Below, piece after piece: positions 50,701 to 59,572 of a DNA stretch of 64,000 nucleotides. Below the pieces are notes generated by a model. That model saw only the letters and a program-made list of their open reading frames with translations. It searched no databases and had not been told where the DNA came from. Source of the stretch: Streptomyces camponoticapitis (GTDB taxonomy: Bacteria; Actinomycetota; Actinomycetes; Streptomycetales; Streptomycetaceae); contig NZ_BMMV01000017.1 in NCBI RefSeq assembly GCF_014646115.1, forward strand, positions 62,001-126,000, read 5' to 3'. Position 1 is the first letter of the stretch; each line of letters opens with the position of its first letter. The position numbers and the translations under genes are program-made.

Positions 50701-53700
50701 TCACCGTCGGCCACCGCCCGTCAGTCTGCCCGGTGCGAGCGGCGGTGTCGGGCCGCCGGTGATCACGAAGCCCGATCCCGGCTGGGTGACGATGTCGCCG
50801 TCCGCCGAGTTCGTGATCGTGACGTCTCTCAGTGTCGCGCTGCCCCGGGCCCCGCTCATCGCCAGGATGCCCGCGCCGTTGTTGGATTTGTCGATCTTGA
50901 CGTTGCTGATCACGACGCCCGGCATGGTGCCGCCGCCCGTCTTGAACTGGATGCCGTCGTACGTGGAGTCGTAGATGTCGGTGTCCCTGATCGTGACGCC
51001 GGGTATGTCCCGGCTCGCCGCGAAGAGGGTGATGGCACCGAACTCCTGGTCCTCGTTCCAGAAGGCACCGCCCGTGCGGTGGAGCGCGTTGTTGGCGATC
51101 AGGGTCTGCCCCGAGAAGGGCAGCGGATCGTGGTCGGTCGCCAGCATGATGCCCGGGTAGTTCGCCGTGTCGGAGACGATGTTGTTCTCGATCTTGTTAC
51201 CGTAGCCGCCGTAGACCGCGATGCCGGTCGCGCGCCAGGGCAGCTGGATGGTGTTGTTGGTGAACGAGTTGTCGTGCGCGACGTCGACGGACGTGTCCTT
51301 GACGTACCGGTTGGCCCAGACCGCCAGGGAGTCGTCACCGGTGGTGCGGAACGAGGAGTTGAAGACCTTGGAGTTCCGCGTCCCGTTGGTGAAGTTGATG
51401 CCGTCGGCGTAGGTGTTGCGGATGCGCATCCCGGTGAACTCGAGCCCGTCGCCGGGGCCCCAGAGGGACGGGATGTTGTCGTAGTCCCGGCCGACCCAGG
51501 CGCCCACGTTGGCGTGCTCGATCCACACGTTCGAGATCTTGGTGTTCTTGCCGAACCGGCCGTTCAGACCGACTCCGCCCTCGGCGTTGCCGTCGCCGCC
51601 GCGGATCCGGCCGGAGCCGAAGATCGCGATGTCGGAGATCTGGGTGTTGTCGTCGATGTCGAAGCCGAAGTTGCCCTCGTGCGGGTGGTTGATCCCGCCC
51701 GCGTTCTGCGGCTCGGTCAGGGTGTAGAGCTGTGAGTGCCACATACCCGCGCCGCGGATGGTGACGTTCTTGATGCCGATCTGGTTGAACTGCCCCTGGT
51801 TCAGCGGGTCGTCGGTCAGGATCTTCTTCTCCTGACGCCACTGGCCCGCCGGGATCCAGACACAGGCGATGGTGCCGTTCTGGTCGGCGGTGACGGCCGA
51901 CTGGATGGCGGTCGTGTCGTCGATCCCGTCACCCGGCACCGCGCCGTACTCGGTGATGGAGGTGCACTCGGCGGGCTTGGCCGCCGGGGGCGCGACCTGC
52001 TCCAGGTCGATCAGGTCGATGTAGTAGAAGGACGCGCTGTCACCGGCGTCGCGCTGGAGCTTGAACTTGGTGCCCGCCGGATAGGTCGTGGACAGCAGCG
52101 AGTTGGCCTCGTCGAAGAGCCGCCGGGCGTCCGCCTGGGGCGTGTTCGTCAGGGCCTCGGGGCCGTCCGTGTTGCCGTACAGCCAGCTGTGCTTCGAGGA
52201 GAGAGTCAGCTTCTTCACGAAGGTGTCGTTGGCGTACAGGCTGATCGTGGCCTCGGTGCCGCCGCCGTTCGGGGCGTCGGGGATCGAGTTGCGCACCACG
52301 ATCGAGTTGGCCGGGTTGGCGGAGGTGAACTCCACGAACTGGCCCTGGCTGCTGAGCCGTACCGACTTGCGGCCCGAGGACTCGGAGCCGAAGTTGGTGT
52401 GCCCGAAGGTGCGTACGGCGTCGGCCTCCACCAGGGTGCCGGAGTACCGGCCCGCCTCGGCCTCGTACTCCACGTACGGGACGGCCGCGCCGCGCCCGAC
52501 CACGATGGAGCGGGAGAACGAGTTGTTGGTCTCGTTGGTCTCCGTCACGGCGTTGGTCGCGTCGGCGGTGGCCACGATGTTGGCGCCGCCGCTGGTGGCG
52601 GTCCAGCTGCCGCTGATGCTCACGTTGGTCGTCGCGCCGGCCGCGATCGACGGGGTGTTGGTGTTCAGCGTCGTGCCGCCCACCGCCACCCGGGTGACCG
52701 TGGTGGCGCCGCTCGCGGTCGTCCCGCGGTTCTGCACCGCCACGCTGAACTGGACGGAGGCGCCGACGGCCGGGTTCTGCGGCGTCGAACTGACGCTCAG
52801 CACCTGGAGGTCGGGCCCGGGGGCCTGTCCGACGACCAGTGATCCGGCCGCGGTGAAGCTGTTGTTGTCGTTGTCCTGCTCGACGATCGTGTCGGTCGGG
52901 TCCACCACCGCGGTCACCTTGTAGGTGCCTTCGGCGCGCTTGCCCGCGGCGACCTGGACGGTCGCCGAGGCACCCGCGGCGAGGCCGCCCACGGAGGCGC
53001 TGCCCGCGACCACTCCGCCGATGCTGACGTTCACGGTCGTCGGGCCGGACGCGGCCGTGCCGGCGTTGCGCACCGTCGCGCTCACGGTGGTGGTGTCGGT
53101 CTCCACCGGGGCGGTGGGGGACCAGGAGAGTCCGGTGACGGTGAGGTCCGGGTTGGGCGCGGGCGTCCCGATGACCTGGAGTTCGGCGACCTGGCCGCCC
53201 TGCGCGCCGGTGTTGGAGAAGATCTGGAGCTGTACGTCGGCGACGCGCCCGGTGACCGGGATACGGACCGTGTTCTGGTTCGTCGCCGGGTTGAAGCCGT
53301 AGTCGGCGCGTGCCTTCAGTGAGGTGAACCCGGTGGCGCCCTGGGCGCGGCCGAGTACCTGGATGTTCTGGGTCCGGGGGCCCCACGCCGAGTCGGGGTT
53401 GAGCTTGACCACGACGGAGGTGATGTCGGCCTCGGCCCCGAGCTTGACCGTCAGGTTCGACGGGTGGCCCGCGGACTCCCAGTAGGTGTTGACGTTGTTG
53501 TCGTTGGCGTTGGCCGCGACGAACGTGTGGATCGTCGACGACGCCTCGATCGCCTTGCCGCGCGCCAGGTCGGTGCCGTCGTCACCCGGGTCCGGGTCGG
53601 GGTCCTCGCCCGCGGGGCCGTAGATCCCGAACTCGGATATCTGCGCCGCCGGCCAGCCCGTGTTGCCGGTGATGTTCAGCCGTACGTAACGGACGCCGGT

Positions 53701-54162
53701 GGAGGGGAAGTCGATGGTGACGGTGTTCCCCGACGCGGGGGTGAACAGCCGTCCCTGCGAGGCCGAGAGGGTGCTGTAGGTGTTCCCGTCGGTGCTGCCC
53801 TGGACGCTGAGGGCCTGGGTGCGGGCCTCCCAGGTGGCCGGGAGCCTGAGCACCACCTGGTCGACGGCGACGTTCGTGCCGAGGTCGACCCGGAGCGTCT
53901 GCGGGAACGCGTTGTTCGGTCCCTCCCAGTACGACGCCTGATTGCCGTCGGTGACGTTGGACGCCGGGTGGTTCCCCTCGGATCCGCTCGCGGACACGCT
54001 CTTGCCGGCCGCCTGGTTGGGGCGCTCGGCCGCCGTGGCCGAGAGGGGGGTGAGCCCGACGACGGTCAGGGCTGCCATCAGGATGCCGGTGATCAGCCGC
54101 CGGCGGAGCTGTCCGCGTCTGAGCCGCGCGGGCTGTGGGGGTCTGAGCTGCTTCCGTCTCAT
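50701..54162 (-). CDS. Modular secreted alpha-1,3-glucanase (GH87, mycodextranase/mutanase type)
   Basis: Secreted protein of 1,153 residues. It has a signal peptide (about 1-46, ending LSATAAE), two discoidin/F5-8C-like carbohydrate-binding domains (about 50-185 and 197-335), two CARDB domains (about 338-445 and 448-555), a CBM6/35-like domain (about 560-720, YVEYEAEAGRYSG) and a C-terminal parallel beta-helix. The Asp in NTYADGINF (920) and the Asp pair in TTGDDSLAVW (943, 944) have the 23/24-residue spacing I recall for the GH87 triad of Paenibacillus Agl-FH1. It would cut alpha-1,3-glucan in fungal walls or dental-type mutan. ATG 54162 is chosen because it starts the signal peptide and a GAGGACC site precedes it. 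Confidence 0.87.
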   Translation of the reverse strand: MRRKQLRPPQPARLRRGQLRRRLITGILMAALTVVGLTPLSATAAERPNQAAGKSVSASGSEGNHPASNVTDGNQASYWEGPNNAFPQTLRVDLGTNVAVDQVVLRLPATWEARTQALSVQGSTDGNTYSTLSASQGRLFTPASGNTVTIDFPSTGVRYVRLNITGNTGWPAAQISEFGIYGPAGEDPDPDPGDDGTDLARGKAIEASSTIHTFVAANANDNNVNTYWESAGHPSNLTVKLGAEADITSVVVKLNPDSAWGPRTQNIQVLGRAQGATGFTSLKARADYGFNPATNQNTVRIPVTGRVADVQLQIFSNTGAQGGQVAELQVIGTPAPNPDLTVTGLSWSPTAPVETDTTTVSATVRNAGTAASGPTTVNVSIGGVVAGSASVGGLAAGASATVQVAAGKRAEGTYKVTAVVDPTDTIVEQDNDNNSFTAAGSLVVGQAPGPDLQVLSVSSTPQNPAVGASVQFSVAVQNRGTTASGATTVTRVAVGGTTLNTNTPSIAAGATTNVSISGSWTATSGGANIVATADATNAVTETNETNNSFSRSIVVGRGAAVPYVEYEAEAGRYSGTLVEADAVRTFGHTNFGSESSGRKSVRLSSQGQFVEFTSANPANSIVVRNSIPDAPNGGGTEATISLYANDTFVKKLTLSSKHSWLYGNTDGPEALTNTPQADARRLFDEANSLLSTTYPAGTKFKLQRDAGDSASFYYIDLIDLEQVAPPAAKPAECTSITEYGAVPGDGIDDTTAIQSAVTADQNGTIACVWIPAGQWRQEKKILTDDPLNQGQFNQIGIKNVTIRGAGMWHSQLYTLTEPQNAGGINHPHEGNFGFDIDDNTQISDIAIFGSGRIRGGDGNAEGGVGLNGRFGKNTKISNVWIEHANVGAWVGRDYDNIPSLWGPGDGLEFTGMRIRNTYADGINFTNGTRNSKVFNSSFRTTGDDSLAVWANRYVKDTSVDVAHDNSFTNNTIQLPWRATGIAVYGGYGNKIENNIVSDTANYPGIMLATDHDPLPFSGQTLIANNALHRTGGAFWNEDQEFGAITLFAASRDIPGVTIRDTDIYDSTYDGIQFKTGGGTMPGVVISNVKIDKSNNGAGILAMSGARGSATLRDVTITNSADGDIVTQPGSGFVITGGPTPPLAPGRLTGGGRR

Positions 54163-54390
54163 ATGGTCCTCTGTTCGGTTGGAACGAGGGGGCAGGCCGT
54201 GCGCTGCCATGAAGTTGCGAGAAGAGCCTTAAGAAATTGAGCCACTTGCTTACTTTTTTGCGATTCACAGGTTGCAATCATGTCAACGGCTTGTCAACGG
54301 TTTTCGCACGCCTATCACGGGAGTTGTGCGCGGCACGCCGGACGCCCCCGCCGGTCATGGCAGGGGCGCCGAACCGCTGTTGACGGCGCG
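54163..54390 (-). promoter_or_regulatory. Intergenic region between SNF2 gene and GH87 gene
   Basis: No gene. TTGACA occurs twice on the minus strand (about 54279-54295) in an AT-rich island with a run of A residues near 54255, a plausible regulated promoter for the glucanase. A weak GC hairpin (GACGCCCC/GGGGCGCC, about 54340-54373) may end the SNF2 transcript. Confidence 0.4.
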
Positions 54391-56622
54391 TCAGAGAGCC
54401 GGAGCCGCGGGTCCCGGCAGGAGCGCCATGCGCTCCTGCTCCTCCGCGACGATCTGCCGGGCCAGCGACTGCTCCGAGATGTCGACCGCGTCCGGCGTCG
54501 ACTCGGCGACGTCGCTGTGGCGGGCGTACGCGTCGAAGAGCCGCTTCTTCGTACCCAGCAGGCGCAGAACCCGCTGGTCGACACTGTCGGCGGTCAGCAG
54601 CCGGTGGACCTGGACATGGCGTATCTGCCCCATCCGGTGCGCGCGGGCGATGGCCTGGGTCTCCAGTGTGGGTTTGACCTGCGGCTCGCACAGGATGACC
54701 ACCGACGCGGCCTGGAGATTGAGGCCGGTGCCGCCCGACTGGATCTGGCTGAGCAGGACCGCGTGCCCGGACGCCTCGGCGAAGCCGTCCACCAACTCCT
54801 GCCGCCGGGCGGCGGGCACCCGGCCGGTGAGCGGACCGAAGAGCGTACGCGGATCGGCACCGGCCCCGGAGGCCGGGCCGAGCGCCTCCTCGGCGGCCCT
54901 CAGCACATCGTGGAAGAAGGAGAAGACAACGACCTTCAGCCCGTTCGACGCGGCGTCGCCGACGAGTTCGCGCAGCCGCCGGAGCTTGGCGGACGTCGCG
55001 GGATCCGCGTACGCGGCCCGGCGCATGGCCATGAAGTTCCCGGCCGCGACCGCCTGCCGGTAGGCGGCGCGCGCGGCGGGGCTGAACTCCTCCCACTCGT
55101 CGACCTGTTGCAGCTCCGGCAGCTCGGTGAGGACGTCCTGCTGGTTGCGGCGCAGATACGTGGGCGCGACGGCCCTGCGGAAGGCTTCCGAGCCGATGGC
55201 CGCCTCGCCGAGGCGGACGGCGGGGACGAGCTCGGGCCGCAGATGGCGCACCAGGCTGCGGAACTCGTCCACCCGGTTCTCCATGGGCGTCCCGGTCAGG
55301 AACAGGACCCGGTCGGTGCGCTCCGCCCAGCTCCGTACGGTCCGGGAGCGCCGGGTCTCCGGATTCTTCACATAGTGCGCCTCGTCCACGACGAGCATGC
55401 CGACGCTCACGTCGTCCGGCACGGCGAGCGAGCCGAGCAGGTCGTACGTGGTCACCGCGACGTCCCCGTGCCGCGTCCACTGCCCCAGGGCCACGGTCCG
55501 GTCCTGGCCGTGCACCCGGTACGCGCGCAGGGTGCTGCGGGACTCGATCTCCCGGATCCAGTTGATGACGACGCTGGCCGGGCAGACCACCAGGAAGTGG
55601 GTATGCCCCTCGGACTTGAGGTGCGCGAGGGCGGCGATGGCCTGGATGGTCTTGCCCAGACCCATCTCGTCACCCAGGATCACCCGGCGCTGCGCCAGCG
55701 CGAACCGGGCGCCGAACGCCTGGTAGCCGCGCAGCGACACCCGCCGATGGGTGTCGTCCAGCCGCTGCGTACGGACACGTTCGGAGATGTCACCGGGCAG
55801 GAAGCCCTCGGCCGCGTCCACGTCCGGGGCGGCTTCGGAGAGTTCTTCGAGGAGGACGAGATAGTCGGCGGGGCGGACCTGGAAGTCGAGCCACGCCTCG
55901 TCCGCGGGGACGGCGGGCCGCAGCAGATCCGTGGCCGCCTGGGCGAGCAGCAGCGGGAGTTCGCGATCGGCGGCGTCGAGGAAGGCCTCGACCGTCCCGA
56001 CCGCCCGCTGCGCCTCCTGCCGGCGCCGCTTCCCGGTGAGCAGCATGCGCAGCCGGTCCCCGGCCGGGCGCGCCGGAGGCAGCAGCGGGGCGAGGTCCGC
56101 CTCGGTCCGGGCCGCCGCAGCGAGGGCGCGGGGCATGTCGGGGCCCGCGTTCACCATCCGGTTCAACGCGAGGACCAGGGCGGTGGCGTGGGGATCGCCG
56201 ATGTCGTCGGCGTCGAGGCGGACGGCGACATGCTCCTCCATCGCCTCCGCGAGCCGCCGCGCGGCGGCGATGGCGTGACCGGCGCTCTGTGTGCCGATGC
56301 CGGGGATGCGGCGGAGCTCGTACGCCGTCGCGTCGAGCACCTTCCTGACGTTCGTGTATCCGGCCTGTTCGAGCGTGCCCAGCCGGAGCCGGCCCTCGGT
56401 GACGTCGGCGAGCCGCGAGAGGGGGATGCCCTCCAACTCCCGGCGGACCAGCGCGTCGCGCAGCGGGGTGATGGCTCCGAGGACACCGCCCCGGACCTCC
56501 GCGTGATCGGCGGTGACGCGGCGCGCGGTGGCGAGAAGCCGGTCGGCCCGGTCGAGCACGGCGCGCGCGGCGCCGCCCACCGGCACCGCCCTCCGCTGCT
56601 CAGGCCCCGCTCCGTCGCCCAT
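54391..56622 (-). CDS. SNF2-family DNA-dependent ATPase/helicase with helix-hairpin-helix
   Basis: Protein of 743 residues. The N-terminal third holds a helix-hairpin-helix (RRIPGIGTQSAGHAIAA, about 105) implying DNA binding. The helicase core starts at LRGYQAFGARFAL (about 310), with Walker A GDEMGLGKT, DEAH-type box VVDEAHYVKN, motif III FLTGTPMENR and C-terminal motifs V/VI SGGTGLNLQAAS and QAIARAHRMGQ. It likely remodels or translocates on double-stranded DNA, in repair or defence; no nuclease is encoded next to it. ATG 56622 has GAGGGG upstream; the earlier ATG at 56682 is inside a terminator stem and is rejected as a start. Confidence 0.87.
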   Translation of the reverse strand: MGDGAGPEQRRAVPVGGAARAVLDRADRLLATARRVTADHAEVRGGVLGAITPLRDALVRRELEGIPLSRLADVTEGRLRLGTLEQAGYTNVRKVLDATAYELRRIPGIGTQSAGHAIAAARRLAEAMEEHVAVRLDADDIGDPHATALVLALNRMVNAGPDMPRALAAAARTEADLAPLLPPARPAGDRLRMLLTGKRRRQEAQRAVGTVEAFLDAADRELPLLLAQAATDLLRPAVPADEAWLDFQVRPADYLVLLEELSEAAPDVDAAEGFLPGDISERVRTQRLDDTHRRVSLRGYQAFGARFALAQRRVILGDEMGLGKTIQAIAALAHLKSEGHTHFLVVCPASVVINWIREIESRSTLRAYRVHGQDRTVALGQWTRHGDVAVTTYDLLGSLAVPDDVSVGMLVVDEAHYVKNPETRRSRTVRSWAERTDRVLFLTGTPMENRVDEFRSLVRHLRPELVPAVRLGEAAIGSEAFRRAVAPTYLRRNQQDVLTELPELQQVDEWEEFSPAARAAYRQAVAAGNFMAMRRAAYADPATSAKLRRLRELVGDAASNGLKVVVFSFFHDVLRAAEEALGPASGAGADPRTLFGPLTGRVPAARRQELVDGFAEASGHAVLLSQIQSGGTGLNLQAASVVILCEPQVKPTLETQAIARAHRMGQIRHVQVHRLLTADSVDQRVLRLLGTKKRLFDAYARHSDVAESTPDAVDISEQSLARQIVAEEQERMALLPGPAAPAL

Positions 56623-56680
56623 GACGCCCCTCGTGGTCCACCACATCCGGTCGAGCGACATGATTCCACGGGGGTACGAC

Positions 56681-56714
56681 ATCGCCGGGCGGCCGTTTCG
56701 GCGCGCCCGGCGAT
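56681..56714 (-). terminator. Terminator of the GDSL lipase gene
   Basis: ATCGCCGGGCG (56681-56691) pairs exactly with 56704-56714, 39 bases past the lipase stop. Confidence 0.8.
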
Positions 56715-56752
56715 ATCGGGTCGGTCGTTCGTGGGCCGGGGACCCCCGCGAA

Positions 56753-57880
56753 CTATGCCGCCATGGTCCAGCGTTGGCCGGAGGCGCCGTCGCAGGTGCG
56801 GAGTTCGAGCTTCGTACCGTTGGCCGTTCCGCCGGCCACCGGCGTCAGGCACTTGCCGGAAGCGACACCGACGACAGTGCCGTCCGCGTTGACGCGCCAC
56901 TCCTGGTTGGCCGTGCCGCGGCAGTCCCAGATGATGACGGGGGTGCCGTCGGAGGTGGCGGCGCCGCTCGCGTCCAGGCAGCGGTTGCCGTACACGCGCA
57001 GCTCGTTGGAGGCCGTACGGGCCCACTGCTGGTTCGCCTTGCGGTGGCAGTCGTAGACGATCGTCCGCGTGCCCGTGGTCGCCACGGCCCCGTCGACGTC
57101 GAGGCAGCGGCCCGACTGGGAGTTGACGAGCGTGCCCTGACCGCCGCCGAGCGGGACGAGGCTGGCGGGCACCGAGCGCAGCGCGTTGTACCAGACGGTC
57201 GCCATCTTGGCGTAGCCGGCGGCGTTGGGGTGGACGCCGTCGGCGAGGTCGGCCACCGTCAATGCCTTGTACATGTCAACCAGATGGACGCGTGGACCCT
57301 TGCTGTCGACGATGCCCGGCACCTCCGCGTTGAACGTCTTGACCCGGGCTTCGAGGCCGGGGCTCGCCTCGGGCGTGATCGTCGCGACGAACAGCTCGAT
57401 CTGCGGCTTCTGTTGGAGGATGCGGTCGATGAGTTCGGAGAGCCGGGCCGGGGCGTTCGCCAGGTCGTAGTTCTGGTTCACGTCGTTCGTGCCGATCTGG
57501 AGCATGATCGTGCGCGGGTCACTGGCGGCCAGCCAGCCGTCGATGTTCGAACGGAGCTGGTCGATGCGCCAGCCCGAGTGGCCCTGGTGGTCGTGGTCGC
57601 CCAGCTCCGGCGGGCCGTTGAACTGCGAACCGACGAAGTCGACGGTGTAGCCGCCGGAGGCGAGATGCTGCCAGAGGTCGATGCGGTAGCCGCCGGGGAC
57701 ATTGAAACCGTCGGTGATCGAGTCGCCGAGAGGCATGATCCGGACTCCGCCGTTGGACTCGGCGGGTGCGGCGGTCGCCGCGTTCGCGGCGGTCTGGGTG
57801 AGCGTCATGACGGCCGCTGTGATGGCGAACACCAGGAGGCTGAGGAGAGCTTGCGCACGGCGTGAGGCAGTTCTTCGCAA
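56753..57880 (-). CDS. Secreted SGNH/GDSL esterase with ricin-type lectin domain
   Basis: Exported protein of 375 residues. The signal peptide is residues 1-34 (ending AANAA). The SGNH hydrolase domain (about 45-245) has block I LGDSITDGF with the nucleophile Ser, block III GTNDV and block V DGVHPNAAGY with Asp/His. A C-terminal ricin B (CBM13) trefoil follows (about 250-375), with three QW-type repeats (NQQW, NQEW, GQRW) and cysteine pairs. It likely deacetylates or hydrolyses esters on polysaccharides, bound through the lectin. TTG 57880 is the start: AGGAAGGA lies 8 bases upstream and the signal peptide begins there. Confidence 0.9.
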   Translation of the reverse strand: MRRTASRRAQALLSLLVFAITAAVMTLTQTAANAATAAPAESNGGVRIMPLGDSITDGFNVPGGYRIDLWQHLASGGYTVDFVGSQFNGPPELGDHDHQGHSGWRIDQLRSNIDGWLAASDPRTIMLQIGTNDVNQNYDLANAPARLSELIDRILQQKPQIELFVATITPEASPGLEARVKTFNAEVPGIVDSKGPRVHLVDMYKALTVADLADGVHPNAAGYAKMATVWYNALRSVPASLVPLGGGQGTLVNSQSGRCLDVDGAVATTGTRTIVYDCHRKANQQWARTASNELRVYGNRCLDASGAATSDGTPVIIWDCRGTANQEWRVNADGTVVGVASGKCLTPVAGGTANGTKLELRTCDGASGQRWTMAA

Positions 57881-58144
57881 GACGGGTCCTTCCTAGGGGC
57901 CGCCGAGGAATGGGGGGATGCGCGTCATGTGTCCGGTGGTGCGTGCGCGCGTGGAGGGAGGTGCGGGGGGTGAGTGGCGGCCCTGTTGTAGATACCACCG
58001 GCCGGTCCTTCCGGCGAGGCATCGCGCGGCGGAGTCGGCGAAATGACGCTGTTCCGGCCACACTCCGACAGGCTTCCGGCCAGGAACAACCGCCGGACGG
58101 GCCTTCCCGGGCCCTCTCGGGGGACGGTCCTCCGGTCCCGCGGG

Positions 58145-59425
58145 TCAGTCCTCGTACAGAAGACGGCGCAGGAAGCTGTTGGTGAACTTGCCCGCCGGGT
58201 CCAGGGATTCCCGCAGCTCCAGGAAGTCCGCCATACGCGGGTAACGCCCCCGCAGTTCGGCCGGCGCCGTCGTGAACACCTTGCCCCAGTGCGGCCGTGC
58301 GTCGAGATCCTCCAGCGCCGCCTCCAGCCGGGCGATCACCGGTACCACCGACGCCGTGTCCTTGACCCAGGTGAAGTGCAGCGCGACCGTGTCCCGTCCC
58401 TCGGCCGGGCTCAGCCACAGACCGTCGGCGGCCACCGTGCGCACCTCGCAGACCTGGAGCACAGGCGCCATCACCGGCCCGAGCGCGGCCACCTCCCGCA
58501 GCGCCGCGAGGGCGTGGTGGCGCGGGACCAGATACTCGGACTGGAGCTCCTCACCGTTGCTGGGAGTGAACTCGGCCCGGAAATGCGGCAGTCGGGCGTG
58601 CCAGGGCCCCGGCACCCCTTGCTGCTCGGTGCAGTGCGCCGCGGGCATACCGGGCACGGGGTGCATGGGCCCGGTGGCCGGGGCGCCCCAGGGGAAGTCC
58701 GGCCCGGCCGGGTCCGACGCGGGGCCGGCGCGGTGCTTCAGCCAGACCTGCCCGAAGCCCGGCGCGCTCCAGTCGGTGAACAGGCTCACGCTGTACGCCG
58801 CCGAGGTGACCGCGTCGAAGTGCTCCTCCAGCACCGCCAGGGGCAGCCCGGTGCGGACGAACTGCCGTACGTCGAAGGCCGGAACGAGGTCCAGGGTGAG
58901 CGAGGTGACCACGCCCAGCGCGCCGAGCGCCACCACTGAACCGGCGAAACGCCCGCCGTCCTTCTCGCGTTCCCATGTCACCGAGTCGCCGTCCGCGGTG
59001 ACCATCTCCACCGCGCGTACGGCGGTCGCGAGCGAACCGGAGGTGTCACCGGAGCCGTGCGTGCCGGTGGCTACCGACCCGGCCACCGAGATGTGCGGGA
59101 GGGACGCCATGGTGTGCAGGGCCAGCCCCTGCTCGTGCACCGTCCGGGCGAGTTCCGCGTACCGTACGCCGCCCGCGACGCGGACCGTACCGGCCGCCGT
59201 GTCGACGTCCACGGTCCGGGGCAGCCCGGCGAGCGAGACCAGGGCGCCGTCGGTGTCGGCGATGCGGTTGAACGAGTGCCCGCTGCCGAGCGCCCGTACG
59301 CGCGGGCTGCCCGCGACGAGCGCGCGCAGCTCGTCGAGCGTGGCCGGGCGGTGCACCCGGTCGGCCGAGAAGACGATGTTCCCGGCCCAGTTGGCACCCG
59401 CGCCGCCGGCCACTGCCTCCGTCAC
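58145..59425 (-). CDS. aldO: Alditol oxidase (AldO-type FAD enzyme)
   Basis: Flavoprotein of 426 residues that oxidises the terminal hydroxyl of sugar alcohols with O2, giving aldoses and H2O2. It closely resembles the S. coelicolor AldO as I remember it: the covalent-FAD histidine is in GSGHSFN (His 50), then MASLPHISVAGSVATGTHGSG (part: SVAGSVATGTHGSG), SVSLFTDWSAPGF, CTEQQGVPGPWHARLPHFRAEFTPS (part: VPGPWHARLPHFRAEF) and HWGKVF near the C-terminus. GTG 59425 is chosen over 59539 because AldO starts just before NWAGN and AGGAAGAGGG precedes it. It stands alone beside the exporter genes. Confidence 0.92.
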   Translation of the reverse strand: MTEAVAGGAGANWAGNIVFSADRVHRPATLDELRALVAGSPRVRALGSGHSFNRIADTDGALVSLAGLPRTVDVDTAAGTVRVAGGVRYAELARTVHEQGLALHTMASLPHISVAGSVATGTHGSGDTSGSLATAVRAVEMVTADGDSVTWEREKDGGRFAGSVVALGALGVVTSLTLDLVPAFDVRQFVRTGLPLAVLEEHFDAVTSAAYSVSLFTDWSAPGFGQVWLKHRAGPASDPAGPDFPWGAPATGPMHPVPGMPAAHCTEQQGVPGPWHARLPHFRAEFTPSNGEELQSEYLVPRHHALAALREVAALGPVMAPVLQVCEVRTVAADGLWLSPAEGRDTVALHFTWVKDTASVVPVIARLEAALEDLDARPHWGKVFTTAPAELRGRYPRMADFLELRESLDPAGKFTNSFLRRLLYED

Positions 59426-59572
59426 CCTGTCCGCCCTCTTCCTGAGTCCCCGGTTCGATCCGGTTCGATCCGGCGGTCCGATTCGATCACGCGTCCGCCG
59501 CGCACCCGACTCCGCCCCCCCATCCCCATCCCCGCTCATCGAAGGCGGACCGCGCGTGTCACACCCCCGCGA

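Noticed and set aside
50562..50714. N-terminal extension of the MptB-like protein to base 50714
   Set aside because: It would cross the terminator stem of the glucanase gene and overlap that gene's end; the extension translates to Arg-rich sequence without family similarity.
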